In this document: positions 1 to 13,000 of the stretch, in pieces | Numbering within the stretch: position 1 is the stretch's first letter | Layout: every line of letters begins with the position of its first letter | Origin: Branchiostoma floridae | Lineage: Eukaryota > Chordata > Leptocardii > Amphioxiformes > Branchiostomatidae | DNA: 57,163 nt | Direction of reading: 5' to 3' | Assembly: GCF_000003815.2 (NCBI RefSeq) | Contig: NC_049983.1 | Span: 28,239,543 to 28,296,705, forward strand | Translations under genes and position numbers: made by a program | Notes under the pieces: generated by a model | Seen by the model: only the letters and a program-made list of their open reading frames with translations | Told to the model about the DNA's origin: nothing | Database searches by the model: none

Positions 1-430
1 CACGACAGGATGTCAAACCAGCACATTTACCCTTTTTAGGGGGATGGAGTATAGCCATGTTGATTGTTTGAGCCTTGGAAAATTAGGGCTAAAGGTTTCT
101 TAATAAACAGCAATAAACAACAATAAACAACTCACAAACGCACACACTCATCTTCACTCGCATACAGACTCTCTCTCACACACACACTCTGACACATGCC
201 TTCAGAAGCCCATACACACAAGTACACACATGGTTAAATTCAAATAGACACACACACATGTCCATACATGCTTTCAAATACATGCACATACACGCATACA
301 CACATGACGTATACACATGTACACACACACATACATACGCATACAGTCACGCACACACACATTTAGAAATAATATAGTAATATATATCATTTACACATAC
401 GCGCGCGTACACACGCAAATTCACATTAAC

Positions 431-1000
431 ATGTGTAAACGGTTGTCCCGTAGAATGGATTGAGGGAGAGGGTATTATTGGTCAACAAGTGTGTAGATTC
501 ACACATTCCGTGGCAGGAATATGTCGTGTTAATATTAAAAAACCAAAATGGTGCTTGTTATTTATGAATACAAAACGTGGAACCGTGCTACTAAAGCTGT
601 CGCGTTTTTTCGTCATTGCCGGTGTTTTATATCGTCCACACGGCTGTTTATTTGTAGATGCTATATTTATATTTTTCGTTTATATTCGCTTTGGGACGAG
701 GCACTTCACTCAAGTTAGCAACTTATTTTATCAGTGCCAGTACAGACAGAAGATAAGGTCGACATAAGAAGTCAGGTACCCATCTGTACACCTAGCTGGA
801 GTGAGGAAGGCTGTGTCTTTCCTAAGGACATTGTATCGAACCCGGGACTTCTGGCTCTTCTAGGTTCAGATCCCAACAGAACCATTTACGCCACACAAGA
901 CGCCACCATATTATAAATTTGAAGATGCTATATTTGAGACGCGTAAGAAGTCAAAGTGTCAGAATGCTCAGCTGCTGTTAGCAATTCTACCAAAAAGTTA
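431..1000. repeat. Direct duplication copy A (contains an inverted SINE)
   Basis: The segment 431-1000 is closely matched by 3122-3560. Both start acatgtgtaaa after a CA tract, share gacgaggcacttcactcaag and end around the ttgagacgcgtaagaagtc stretch. A related SINE in minus orientation (B box in atcgaacccgggact) is inside. Confidence 0.8.
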
Positions 1001-1889
1001 TGGGAAAAACAGAATGATCAAAAAGCGATAAAGCTAATGAGCTGCATATCCTCAGTCAATCAAAATGTCACAGATGCCCCTAACGAAATACCGATGCCCC
1101 AACGCAAGGACATCTACCTTTTGTTCCCTCCGACCTCGCTCAACGCCTACGCTCAGTTCTCACGCTCAACGCTGCGACCAAGTGGCTACACTAGACTCGT
1201 AGTATCCCCAAAACCTTTAGACGCAGAATTGTTGAAATAAACAAACCGGGGAATGGCGTGCATGAGAAGTTCACCGGCTCTAAATGTACTTGTGGCCATT
1301 TGGACCTTCTACGGTCGATCTTGGATATTCCAACTAGTTAGACATAAGGCCACATCAAGTGTCATTAAAAGAGGGAAAATCAAGAACTAAGAGTAAACAT
1401 GTGAAGATCCATTGGGTATATTGTTTACGGTTATAGCATAAAGCATATGTATGGGCCTGTACACTATCTAAGTACATATTAGGTCTGTTTTAGTGACTGT
1501 ATATAAGGGTATATCACCTCGTAAGGGGCGGTATTACCCTACGCGAGGGGCCAGTCCTGGCATATGCACATACATACATACATACAGTGACTGTATGGAA
1601 TAATCTAGAGACAGAGGATCTAAATAAGGTAATAGAAAACTTGAGCGCTGGTATAGTGTACTAGTATACCCAAAGTTGATTAGCATGACTGTCAATCTGT
1701 AAGCCAAGTTCACGATGTCCTCATGTAGTGTGACCTGTAATCGGTGCCAGTTGGGGCGTCTCTACTCACCCTAATATCCATTTCCACTTTTCACCACGCC
1801 CTCTCTCTGCGACCTAAAATTTGACGTATCGTTTAACGAGCTATAGAACAAATAAACGTTTTAAAACGCTTTTTATGTTTTGTTGTCTT

Positions 1890-2051
1890 CTCAGTCACAC
1901 ATGTACACCCCCCCCACACACACACAGACAAACACACATTGATACTCACACACACACACGTGAACACACACACAATCTCACATATATAAAGCATCCAGTA
2001 CAAACACAAATCACTCGCACACACACACACTCACACACACACTCACTCACT

Positions 2052-2082
<31 letters not shown>

Positions 2083-2350
2083 TCACACACACACACACTC
2101 ACTCACACACACACACACACACACTCATACACACACACACACATATACACACACACATACACTCACACACTCACACACACACACACTCACACACACACAC
2201 ACTCATACACACACACACACACACACACACGTACACACACACATACAATCATCCACACACACACATTCACTCATCCACACACACACACACATACAGACAC
2301 TCACAAACTCACTCACATACACTCGCACACACACACACACACAAACATAC
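1890..2350. repeat. CA-rich microsatellite
   Basis: Long (CA)n runs are mixed with CACT and CATA interruptions. The histidine/threonine-rich open frames here are artefacts of the repeat. Similar but sparser CA tracts lie at 120-410, 2461-2490 and 3098-3122. Confidence 0.95.
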
Positions 2351-2461
2351 ACAAATCGTTGAACTGATGAGGGATAGATCACTATGGAGGTTAAACTGTG
2401 TAAATGCTCCAACTTGTTAACAAGTATGATTATGCATGTATGTATGTATGTATGTACAAAT

Positions 2462-2492
<31 letters not shown>

Positions 2493-2573
2493 AACATATG
2501 CCACAGATGCTGTTTAGTGTCATATAAGCCCACGTGGGCTCGGCGTTTTCACGCACACAACATAGATACACCT

Positions 2574-2704
2574 CCAAAAATAGTTACTCAAGCAACTGGA
2601 TATGGTTTTGAAACGCCAGTGTCACTGACGAAGGAAAGTGGATTCTTTCCGAAACGTCTGACCGTTTCAAAACCATATCCAGTTGCTTGAGTAACTATTT
2701 TTGG
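2574..2704. mobile_element. Foldback element with perfect 41-bp arms
   Basis: Arms 2574-2614 and 2664-2704 are perfect inverted repeats (containing actcaagcaactggatatgg) around a 49-bp spacer. The sequence continues with gcgtatcttattacctggat, which reappears inverted near the last copine exon. Confidence 0.8.
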
Positions 2705-2739
2705 CGTATCTTATTACCTGGATGTCTAACCTACATCGA

Positions 2740-3066
2740 CGTATAGATACACCTCGTCCTGTCTAAACCATCTCTGCAATAACAGTCCCGTGTTTCTGTT
2801 ACAGTTTTAACGCACCATAGATACACCTCGCCCTGTCAAGTTAGCCATCTCTGCAATAACAGTCCCGTGTTTCTGTTACAGTTTTAACGCACCATAGATA
2901 CACCTCGCCCTGTCAAGTTAGCCATCTCTGCAATAACAGTCCCGTGTTTCTGTTACAGTTTTAACGCACCATAGATACACCTTTTCCTGTCAAGTTAGCC
3001 ATCTCTGCAATAACAGTCCCGTGTTTCTGTTACAGCTTTAACGCACCATAGATACACCTCTTCCTG
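2740..3066. repeat. 77-bp tandem repeat, about four units
   Basis: The unit includes accatagatacacctcgccc and cagtcccgtgtttctgttac. Units are nearly identical and follow directly after the foldback element. Confidence 0.9.
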
Positions 3067-3121
3067 TCGTCCCCGCATTCATTCATTCATCTATTCATAC
3101 ACACACACACACACACACACA

Positions 3122-3560
3122 CATGTGTAAAAGGTTTTGTTTTTCCATTCTCTCCGGTGTTTGCTATTATCCTCACAGCCGAATATTTTGTAGAACCATC
3201 TGATGCTATTTACATTTTGTTTATATTTGCCTTCGAACAGACGAGGCACTTCACTCAAGTTAGCAACTTATTTTATCAGTGCCAGTACAGACAGAAGATA
3301 AGGTCGCATAAGAAGTCAGGTACCCATCTGTACACATAGCTGGAGTGAGGAAGGCTGTGCCTTTCCTAAGGACATTGTATCGAACCCGGGACTTCTGGCT
3401 CTTCTAGGTTCAGATCCCAACAGAACCATTTACGCCACACAAGACGCCACCATATTATAAATTTGAAGATGCTATATTTGAGACGCGTAAGAAGTCCAAG
3501 TGTCAAAATGCTCAAGTGATGTTATCAAATTTAAAAAGAAGTTATGTGATGAACAGAACG
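3122..3560. repeat. Direct duplication copy B
   Basis: This is the second copy of the segment at 431-1000, about 2.69 kb downstream. It is nearly identical from 3239 to 3500 and more diverged outside. Confidence 0.8.
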
Positions 3561-5100
3561 ATTAAAAAGCCATAAAGTTAATAAGCAACGCCTCCGCATT
3601 AAAAAGAATGTCACAAGCGCCCCAAACCAAATACCGAGGCGCAAACGCAAGGACGTCTTCTTTTTGTTACCTCAAACCCAACCCGTATGATTCCTGGAAG
3701 GCAGGAAGGGGGAGGGGACAGGCAGTAAAAAACATCGGGCAGGTGTCACTGGGATCTGTCATCTTTAGACGATATGATGTATCGTTTTGCGGGGGAGGAA
3801 ACAGGCAGGCAGGCTAGAAAAGGCGCGCAGATCTGCGGCTTGCGGCAGACCACGGAGCGGATCCAGCTCAGAGACGTCCCTGCACCGAAGTCTTCATCAA
3901 CCGCCGCCGGACAGATAGCGCCGTCGGTGGGAAGGATTGACGCTTGCCGGAGCAGCAACCGCCGCCAGACCTGAACGCCTCAGTCGGGCGAACCGACACT
4001 TGTCCGAAAAGCACCTGTCGCACCGTCACACCTTTCGCCAGCAACTTACAACTGTGAGTAAAGACCGCCACGTACCGCGACGTCGTATGTTTTCCTTCGG
4101 CACTGTTTTCTCGTGGTTATTTTCATTTTGTTCTTATATGTGAATTTAATCGTGCTCATACCCACTTCTGCATCTTTCGTGGTTTAGGTACTATGGTACC
4201 ATCCTCTTTTCTATCAGGATTTTTTTTCCATTTGGTTATAAATCCTTGATCCAGTGAATATAGATCTTCGATTCAAGTGTGTCCAATGCATGTTGACTAT
4301 CTGGAATGCGTAGCTTAACATGGCGCAACATACGATACATGTAGAGACGCAGCGTTTTTCTCGTGAATCACGTTAAATTTTGATAAGCGAAGCAGCGCTA
4401 GACCCTAGACCGTGGGTTCATCGCGGTCTGCAGGACGAGCCTCGACTGATTTCCCATGGACGACGTCTGTGTCCGGCTCTTATCTCTGCATCGAACATCA
4501 TTGACTTTGTCTTTGTAACAGCCGTTTTTTGTTTATTGAAAACGCGATCCAGGGTGGTCTGGCACTACAGAAATATAACATGGTGACTTTCTCGGCCACC
4601 GATTGGCTGTGGCCACACTACGGTGTTTCGTTACGTACCGACCGGGAGAAAACGTATCTCGACGGCTGACGATAGCCGACTCCACGGTGGGTGGTGCCCT
4701 TAGCTGTACGTCCCGACCGAGAGAAGACGCATTTCCACGGCTGGCTTTGGCCGACTCTACAATGCACACATCACGGGAGCTTTCCTGGTGACGTGAAGAA
4801 GTCGGCCCTTGTTTTTTTTTCTGGGCTGCCGTCGTGGTGTGTCGTCCCGTCACGAAAAAAGACGAGCTTCGACGATTGCCACGACCCACACGCCACTGTG
4901 GCCACGTTGCAGTCGCACAGAAGGCGCGGCGAGGTGTGGGCTGCACGGCAGAGCGCGTCGCGACTTGGTGTCCGCCCACCTTAGGACGGGAGGAGATCGC
5001 GGTTTCCACCGCTGACGGTCGGCTATGCGGGGCGCGTCGCGCCTTTTTTTTCTATTTGCTTTTGGACAGACGAGGACAATGTGACACTGCACTCAAGTTT
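3561..5100. other. No gene recognised
   Basis: Moderately GC-rich sequence with only short open frames on both strands. Between 4600 and 5100 there are weak internal similarities (ccgaccg.gagaa.acg, ggctgac/ggctggc). I see no convincing exon. Confidence 0.5.
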
Positions 5101-5141
5101 TGTAACTTATATTAACAGTGCTACATACGCGGTACAGACAG

Positions 5142-5290
5142 AAGGAAAAGGTAGTCTTTTACCTCCCCGACCGAAGTAAGGTACCCGTTTTTACACCTGG
5201 GTGAAGTGAGGAAGGCCGTGTAAGGTTCCTTTCCCAAGGGCACAACGTCGGGGGGCACGGTGGGGATCGAACTCAGGCCAATAAAGAGAT
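5142..5290 (-). mobile_element. tRNA-derived SINE, inverted copy
   Basis: Read on the minus strand it has the B box ctgagttcgatcccc followed by the same body as the copy at 6402-6560 (ttgtgcccttgggaaagg, then acctgg/gtgtaaaaacgggtacc and gggaggtaaaag). Confidence 0.7.
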
Positions 5291-5869
5291 ATTTGTTTCT
5301 AAACATGCCCCATCAGTTAACGAGAGTAGTGTGGGCCTCCCTACCTATTATAATCCGAGCCGAAAGCTCTACAAGTAGCCATAGNNNNNNNNNNNNNNNN
5401 NNNNNNNNNNNNNNNNNNNNNNNNNNNNNNNNNNNNNNNNNNNNNNNNNNNNNNNNNNNNNNNNNNNNNNNNNNNNNNNNNNNNATGAGATGCCCGACGT
5501 AGCGTGTTGTCCCGCGTCGCGACAGTGTCCCGCCAACCCATAGCCATAGAGGACCTGGCGAGATGGTAGTCTTCTCACGGGCGCGTCGCAGATTTTCATA
5601 AAAATTCTGTCTATTTGTATCTATTTGAGCAAAGGAGATGTTGCCTCTCAAAATAATTGGCCGTCGACGTATTGAGATATAGTCAATGCTATTCTTTTTT
5701 AATCTGGAATATGTGATTACTTTGTTATGCTATCTTTGTGTTGTCACATGTACGTACCAAACTAACATGTTACCAAATACTTTGTAACATGGTCATTGAC
5801 CACCCTTGTTTTCGGCTGTTGATGCGCTTGCGTTTTTGTCTAGTTACCATAACTCGATGAATCTTTATG

Positions 5870-6400
5870 GCAGTTGATATGACGATAGGTGTTGAAAAAT
5901 CAAGAAAAATGATTAGATTATTGCCCCCTAGCGATGTCCGATGGTACAGTAGAAGGGCTTCCAGTTTTGATAGTGACGTTCTTGGCAAGGTTCAGTACTG
6001 TATCGTCGGGAGTTTTCAAAGACAGACAGTGCCTGAGCTCGTTTCACTCACATTTCTTTGTTAATTTGCTTGTTCTGTAGACTTTAAAAAACGTTATTCG
6101 CAAATGTATTTGTATTTTCAGGACTAAATATCTGGCAGGTCGCTCAGCGAATTTCATGGATGAAAAATGTTTCTTTTTTCTTACGTTTTGTATATTTTTC
6201 TGTCTTCAAATGATACCTCATACCATGTACACCATATTTGATTTTGGTTCCTCCTTGATTGCTCAACTCGGTTCTCTTGGGTCGCCGTCCAGTAGAGAAA
6301 AGTCTTTACAAATTGGAGAGTATTCCTCAGGTTTTGAACAAAATGCAATGGAACTTCTATGCACCAATAGAGTAAAGCATGGCTCAATCGTGTCACAAGT
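5870..6400. repeat. Diverged direct duplication, copy A (copy B at about 8930-9270)
   Basis: Matching pieces in the same order are aaaatgattagat, acttccagttttg/acttccattttg, tctttacaaatt/cctttacaaatg and gtaaagcatggctca/gtaaagcatggttca. Similarity is interrupted, which suggests an old duplication or two remnants of one element. Confidence 0.5.
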
Positions 6401-6401
6401 A

Positions 6402-6560
6402 GTGGCGTCGTGTGCGGCATAACTGGTAGAGCGTTCGGCTCGGAATCTAGAGGTCCCGAGTTCGATACCCGCCGTGCCTCCGACGTTGTGCCCTTCACAC
6501 GACCTTTCTTACTTCACCAGGTGTAGAAGTGGGTACCTGACTTCGGTCGGGAGGTAAAAG
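6402..6560 (+). mobile_element. tRNA-derived SINE
   Basis: The head has an A-box-like segment (ataactggtagagcg) and a B box (gtcccgagttcgataccc), followed by a body (cgttgtgcccttcacacg, gtgtagaagtgggtacctg, cggtcgggaggtaaaag). The same body is seen inverted at 5142-5290. Confidence 0.75.
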
Positions 6561-7029
6561 AAACACTACATGAAAAGCCTTGTTTCCAGGTCGGAAATTG
6601 CCCTACACATCCCCGGAAATATTGCATTTCCTTTAAAAAACAGGCGTTTCAGTCCTGCCCGCGTTCTGTGTCCAGTCCTTTACATGCCCTAGAAACACGC
6701 GGAAACGAACCAATATTGTGTACAGGACGTGTAAAGGGCATGAAATACCCTTACAGATGCCCTTGAAATGAATGTACTCGGCAGGAAACACACCGTGTGT
6801 CGCTCCGTGTAGCGCTGAAAATATGCATAATTTAGCGTAATTATCACCTAATTATCCAATTATCCCCACGGGTCCTGCCGTACGTAGTGCGCGTGCGCGG
6901 TACAGCGCTGACTAAACGCCCCCCACCCCTCGCCCCCCTCCCCTCACTGCATTCCATATCCACCCCCATACGCTCTTCCCTGCCTCTGGAATCCCAGCTT
7001 CTACTTTATACCCTTCTGTATCTTACTAA

Positions 7030-7032
7030 TGA

Positions 7033-7094
<62 letters not shown>

Positions 7095-7116
7095 GATAGA
7101 TAGATAGATAGATAGA
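7030..7116. repeat. (TA)n followed by (GATA)n microsatellite
   Basis: About 26 TA dinucleotides are followed by five GATA units. Confidence 0.97.
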
Positions 7117-7714
7117 ATAAGCAGCACATTTCATTCATGAAGAGACGTGGTTTACTTCTTACATTTAACATTTTATTCGTACCGTATAGAATCGCCATTT
7201 ACAAATCCACGAAAATTACAGTACCACTGAAACGGAAAATCAATACTGGCTGTAACTATGTGCTAAAGAAAAAAACAGATTACCTTAACATAACATATTT
7301 GCCCTTACTTAACCCAAGGATGTTGTAACGTTCTTGCTTAAACTCAATAAAGAGAATAGCTCTAAAGTTAACATAGAAATCGTCAATTAAATGTCGTAGC
7401 GTACACTCGGGAATGGAATTGCCCTGGAATAAACTCAAAGTGTAAATAGTCTTCCGTACAAGCAAAACGTAAATGGCGCCTACATGTTTAACTATCGTCC
7501 TAACAGTAACACATAGCAAGAAAGGACACTAGAATACGATGGATATACAAGGCAAACGATTAACATACAGACTAACTTTGCACTGTACAAGTCATGTTTT
7601 CTTTACTACTGTACAAATGTTGAAAGATAAATTTCGAAATAAGTACAAGTTGTTAAGTAATTAAAAGGATACAAAGGGTAAGCTAAAAAAACAAGTCATG
7701 CTGGCCACGTTAAA

Positions 7715-8260
7715 CTACAATGGAGTCAACGAATTGTCATCCATGTCCGAAAGAAAATCTTCATCAACAAAGCTAGCTACATTGTATCCTTCAAGAGCCC
7801 GTGAAGGAGAGTCTTCGCTCTGGAAGGCTAGGCTTCTTCCTGTCGGTCGGCGGGGTGGCGGGGTGCGGTTGGAGGTTGAGGACCGGTTGTTGTTGTTGGC
7901 GGAGATGGTTGTCAGACAGGGCCGGACTGCTGGGCGGGGAGCGCTTCCGGGGGTGAAGTGCACAGCGGCCCGGTCGGGGTCGTAGACTCGAGGGAGGTCC
8001 CTGTCACTCTGTGTGCCTTCCACCCTCAGTCTCGGTTTGCGGTTGGCGGCCAGGTACTTGGGGTCAGCCTCCAGCCTGGTCTGCAGTGCGCTGCAAAGGT
8101 CGGAAAGCTGTTGGCTTCTGAAGACAGGGGGCTTCACCAGCCACACGGCCATCCCGTTCGAACTGCTATCCTCCTCGTCCGACATGAGTTCCTGGGTTAC
8201 TCCTGCCCAGATCCCCTCCTCTTCCTCAGTCTGGACGACTTCGCTTCTCACGTCCAGCAA
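7715..8260 (-). CDS. Terminal exon of an unidentified gene (acidic, Ser/Arg-rich; possibly C14orf93-like)
   Basis: A 181-codon open frame ends with a stop at 7715. It opens right after an acceptor-like acactag at 8261 on the minus strand, so it is probably a last exon and not a complete gene; there is no ATG at its beginning. Visible features are an acidic SDEED cluster after VTQELM, the stretch KPPVFRSQQLSDLC followed by LEADPKY, and a low-complexity half rich in Ser, Pro, Arg and Asn. The VTQELMSDEED and RSQQLSDLC layout reminds me of the vertebrate C14orf93 family and related invertebrate multicopy proteins, but I cannot verify this. No catalytic motif, signal peptide or membrane segment is seen. 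Upstream exons were not found. Confidence 0.5.
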   Translation of the reverse strand: MLDVRSEVVQTEEEEGIWAGVTQELMSDEEDSSSNGMAVWLVKPPVFRSQQLSDLCSALQTRLEADPKYLAANRKPRLRVEGTQSDRDLPRVYDPDRAAVHFTPGSAPRPAVRPCLTTISANNNNRSSTSNRTPPPRRPTGRSLAFQSEDSPSRALEGYNVASFVDEDFLSDMDDNSLTPL

Positions 8261-9500
8261 CTAGTGTAAAACATAGAAAAGTGGAAATACGTCAGCGCAT
8301 CCAAGGAATTTAGAAAGCATATGTGACGTAAAAAGAAATCATTATTAGTTTAAACTATCATTAGTGCTAAACGACTAAATCGGACTATACAAGATTACAT
8401 TTTAATAGATTCAATATGTTTTGCTGAAAGATAAAAATTGACAGGGACGATTTCGTCTAGATCATGAAGTAAAGGCGGGTTTATGAGGTCAACTTGTTCT
8501 CGTTTGTGCATGATTTGGCATTATTTCGCATGCAAGCACAAATTTGAAAAACTAATCAAACAAAACATGTTCCTCTCTTCTAAAAACAATGTCAAGGTGT
8601 CAATGGATTGGTCCTTTGTAGGCAGACAAACACGTTTACCTTCTGTCTATACCGTGTATGTGGTACTGTTGATATAATTAACTAACTTGGTTGCAGTGCC
8701 GCATTGCCCTCGTCTGTCCATAAGCAAATAGACAAGAAAAAAATGTCACCAGTAGAGGACGCATTGCTGAGAACATGGCCTACGGCGGAAGCTTATTGAC
8801 CCCTGATGTTTGGGGTTAAATGTGGGGGCTTGTGAGAACAAAGTCGGCACCATGTCATAAGAGGACACTGTTTTATCCTCGGCAGGACGGGTTGTGTTCG
8901 TCTGTTGTCAGCATAGCTCGAGAAATCTTGATGACATTTGACATATCAGTATTGGAAGAATGAAAAAAATGATTAGATAATAAGTGTTCCGTGGTGCTGC
9001 AGCAGGACTTCCATTTTGCTTTCTCGTGTTCTGGTTAAAATGTTCCAAAGATAGGCTCATTCTTTGATAATAATTTACTTGAATGTTGAATGTAGAAGAT
9101 TTGTTGCCTTCTAAATCATACCTTTACATCGTGAATAATATTCCAATTGAAGGGTCACATAACCTCAAGTTCATTGGTCGCTCACCGTCTCGTGGAAAGA
9201 GAGCCTTTACAAATGAACGGAACTTATGTGTACCCACAGCGTAAAGCATGGTTCAGCCGTGTAGAAGAAGAAGACGCGTTGGTGAGAACATGCCCGGCGG
9301 CGAAAGCTTATTGACCCCTGATGCTTGGGGTTAAAAGCGGGGGCATGACATAAGACTTTTCTTTCAAAGAGGTCGGAGCCAAAAAGGGTGGGACAATTCG
9401 TACGGTGCATGTTTTGTTTTCATATTTCTAGCATCACAGGGATTTGACGATTTCTTGTGTCGGCAGAATTCTGTAGAGTCTTGACGACATGTTTACTAGT
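8261..9500. other. No gene recognised; repeat remnants only
   Basis: Apart from the diverged duplications noted for 5870-6400 and 8745-9400, I see no exon-like frames. The region lies upstream of the minus-strand exon at 7715-8260, so missed small exons of that gene are possible. Confidence 0.4.
8745..8880. repeat. Diverged repeat pair (second copy at 9267-9400)
   Basis: Both copies contain agcttattgacccctgatg and then ttggggttaaa and ggggg; the first has ggacgcattgctgagaacat where the second has acgcgttggtgagaacat. Confidence 0.65.
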
Positions 9501-9628
9501 TCGCGCGCGTAGCTTTGTTGGGCCCCGGGCGCCTTAGGGCTGATGGTTTAAAACGACGAGGCAGATGTTTCTGCACTGATGCAAAGTTTGAACCTTTTAA
9601 ACTACTAGTTGCTAATGACCAAGACAAC

Positions 9629-9799
9629 ATGGTGGTGCACAGCGACTTCTCTCCAAGCAGATATTCCGTTCCGGATGGGTTTTTTTTTTACGTTTTGTTA
9701 GGTGTTGTTATCTGGCTTCTATTTTGTACCGTTGGTTTATGGCTCTCGCTTTTTCGATTACGCCATGAGCTGGTTCACAATATAAGAGAGATTCTCTGA
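9629..9799 (+). CDS. Possible 56-aa single-pass membrane microprotein
   Basis: An ATG at 9629 opens a 56-codon frame. It contains a strongly hydrophobic stretch (FYVLLGVVIWLLF followed by CTVGLWLSLF), then a short charged tail (RLRHELVHNIREIL) and a stop. It lies 225 bases upstream of the signal-peptide exon of the ILEI gene and could be an upstream ORF of that transcript or chance. I recognise no family, so this is only a candidate. Confidence 0.2.
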   Translation: MVVHSDFSPSRYSVPDGFFFYVLLGVVIWLLFCTVGLWLSLFRLRHELVHNIREIL

Positions 9800-10023
9800 A
9801 AACTGCAGCACTGGAAGCGTGTACTGAGCTGAAAACCCAGCAGCTTAAGGGTTAATTTGTCTTGCAAACACGTCTGTCAATCATGCTGCTTTTGCTGAAT
9901 ATTTTCCCAATCGCCTGTTGCTCACACTGCAGACCGTTTTTGTTGAATGTGTAGAAGTAATTTTGACACTGTGTCGGGTAATAATCCCCCTCCTGTTGAC
10001 TGTTATTGCAGGTGAGCTACACG

Positions 10024-13000
10024 ATGGGCCCACGAGTGGCGGTACCCGTGGGGCTGCTGGTCCTACTCGCTCTCGCTGCTGGCGGGACGGCTCAAGGTAA
10101 GATTTTTTCCCACAATGATTTCATACCTTCTAACATAGTCACCATTACTGTTTAAGTAGCTTAGAATTTTCAACAGCCAAGCCTAGGAAAACTATGATTA
10201 TGATAGCGTTTCCGATTATGCTCCATGCCAAATGGCGAAACGTGTTTTTAATTTGGCTTTGTGGAAGCCGTCTGAAAGCATGCCGTGGGTGGAGGTTAGG
10301 AACAGTGCATGATGGGAAGGCAGGTTGCTGGAGGTTAGGAAGTACTGCATGATGGGTAGGCGGGTGGACGGAGGTGCAGTCAAGGTCGCAGCCCACAGTA
10401 TTTCTCCGCGACCGTCTATGACGTAGGGGAAAGAAAGTAGTACAGCCTAGATCTGAAAGCGTTTGTAAGCACTTATAATGTGAAAGGCAGTGGGGTATGA
10501 ACTTTACTATATGGTAGCACGACAAGTTGACTTTCAGATCGTATGAGTAGGATTGTGAAGTTTGCCCTTTGGAAGTATAAATGCGCGTGACCTTTACAGC
10601 TGACTGCCTGGGTGAGTCGCCTGCAGTTCCGTATGGCCCCGCATGGCCCTATTTAAAAGAGGGCTTCAAAATTTAAGAAAAAACGACAACTTTTCTTTGA
10701 TTTTCAGTTATTTTGTAGATTCAGCCCTCAACTTCAACATACTAGTTTGTCGTACTTGAAAACTGCACCCTACTATAAATTCATCGACATTGATTTGAGT
10801 CACCTTGCGGTCCTTAATTATAGAAATCCCATAGGCGAAAAACCTCAAGGTAGCATAACACAATATTAATGGGCNNNNNNNNNNNNNNNNNNNNNNNNNN
10901 NNNNNNNNNNNNNNNNNNNNNNNNNNNNNNNNNNNNNNNNNNNNNNNNNNNNNNNNNNNNNNNNNNNNNNNNNNATGACGCGGGTAGACAGTACGGATAA
11001 AAGTGTCGAAGGCTCGGTAGAAAGCCCTATTTGAGAGACGGCCAGACATAACCTGTGCTGCGTGGTCAAAGAAGGTGTCGACTTTGAGACTGCATGATTT
11101 GGATTGTGAAAGTTTTCTATTTCGTGTATAAATGCGCCCCATTACGCAACTGCCCTTCCGGTGTGAGTCAGCTGCAGTTCAGTGACCTCCGCATAGGGGC
11201 ATTTCAAAGAGGGCGTGAGAAGACGATACGCCGACAGAATTTTTTTTTGTATTCGATATTTTGTGGTTTGTACCTTCAACTCAAACATATCCGTTTGGGG
11301 TATTCCAAAAGTGCACCCTACTATATTTTTTTTAATGCGTCGAAGCCAGTCACCTTGAGGCCCTTAACTATAGAAATCCCCATGGGCCGAAAACTGTGTT
11401 CTGCTACCTCAACCCGTAGGTCACCCTAGAACGCCCTATTCTCTTAGATACTCCGTGAGCCGAGAAAATGTGTTTCTAGCATTCACATATTGAGGGGCTA
11501 GAAGGCATCTTTTTTGTAATCACCATTTTTACAAGTTCTGTGATGATCGCGGGACGTTCAGAAGTTTTTACGTGTTCCGCAAAAGATTGCAGGACGTTCT
11601 GCGGAATCGTTTTCATGTTACACTTTTTTAAAATTATCAAAATTAAATACGATATTTGGCACGGAAATTGTAAATTTGTATACAGGGACGTATGAAAGGC
11701 ACATGTCTACCAGAAACAATTTTTTTTCCATGCTACAATTAGAGCATTCCTGGTATTTTGTATCGGGGTGGTTTTCCAGTGGGGTGAAATTTCTTCAAGG
11801 TACTTTTTAAGGTGTGCATGATGGGAAGGCAGGTGGGCGGAGGTTAGGAAACACTGCATGATGGGAAGGCAGGTGGATGGATATCAGGAAACACTGCATG
11901 ATGGGAAAGCAGGTGGGTGGAGGTTAGGAAACACTGCATTATGGGTAGGCCTGCATAATTGACGTTTCACATCTGCCAGTCTGCCATGCAGATATTCCGT
12001 GCATTATAAAATGACAGAGAGCGCTGTGGGTTTCGAAAAACTTTTTAAAACTTACTTGTGCTTAACCTTTTTACAGTTTACCCTTCAGTGAACCCCAAAG
12101 TGTGATAGTCCATTACCTGTACGTCTTAAATTAATATCAAAGTCCCCAAATTCAACAATTTTAAGTAACATATGCCAGGTGTGAAAATAGAGTACTTTGG
12201 ACATAAGCTCTGCACACCTCTTTACCAAAATTCAGGTCATTTGGTTTCAATACAAGGGCATGGAAGCCCAAAATATTTTGTGGACAAAAATGGCCAAATA
12301 TCGGAAAATAACTCATTTTTGAAGTGAGGTATGCATAAAGTGTTGATAAGCCCTGTGGGCATATGTCTAATGCATCTCTGTACCAAATTTCATGTCATTT
12401 GGTTTCTGAATACAACGGCAATGGAGCCAAAAATATACATTTTTAGTAGAAAATGGCAGAAAACCCCAAAATAACAAATCTTTTAAGTAATCTATGAAAA
12501 AAGTTTTCATATGTTAGATATATAATGAAGCCATTCTGTCAATTTCAATTTGGAATGTTGATATAGTAGAAAAAGAAGTTAATCGACAGCACACAGCATA
12601 TGTTCCAAAATGCAACGTGTTCTGCTTTATCCAAGAGGTTGCCACCAATACCTTACCGCAACCAACACAATACACACGTTCGAAACGTGTGTTCCGGATG
12701 GGTATGCGTGTGCCTTTGACGAAGTATTATTCTTGTTGTTTCCCAGCCACAAAAGGTTTCACCGTGAGGGCACAGTCGTATGGATGGGATGATCCGGGTT
12801 TCCGGGATGTCCCCTACAATTCCAGAGATCTCACCTACATTGTCGTTGGCGGACAGAAGAGCAACATTGATGAAGGCCGTGAGTAGACGTTGTATTTCCT
12901 ATTAAAGCACCTGGACAAAAACGATTTATCTCTCCTTTTCCAGCCGTTGGGACAGCGTCCGTGTTATCAATACTTTTGAATCAACATAGATTAATCGAAA

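Noticed and set aside
1821-2577. Histidine/threonine-rich and valine/cysteine-rich open frames
   Set aside because: Low-complexity translations of the CA microsatellite.
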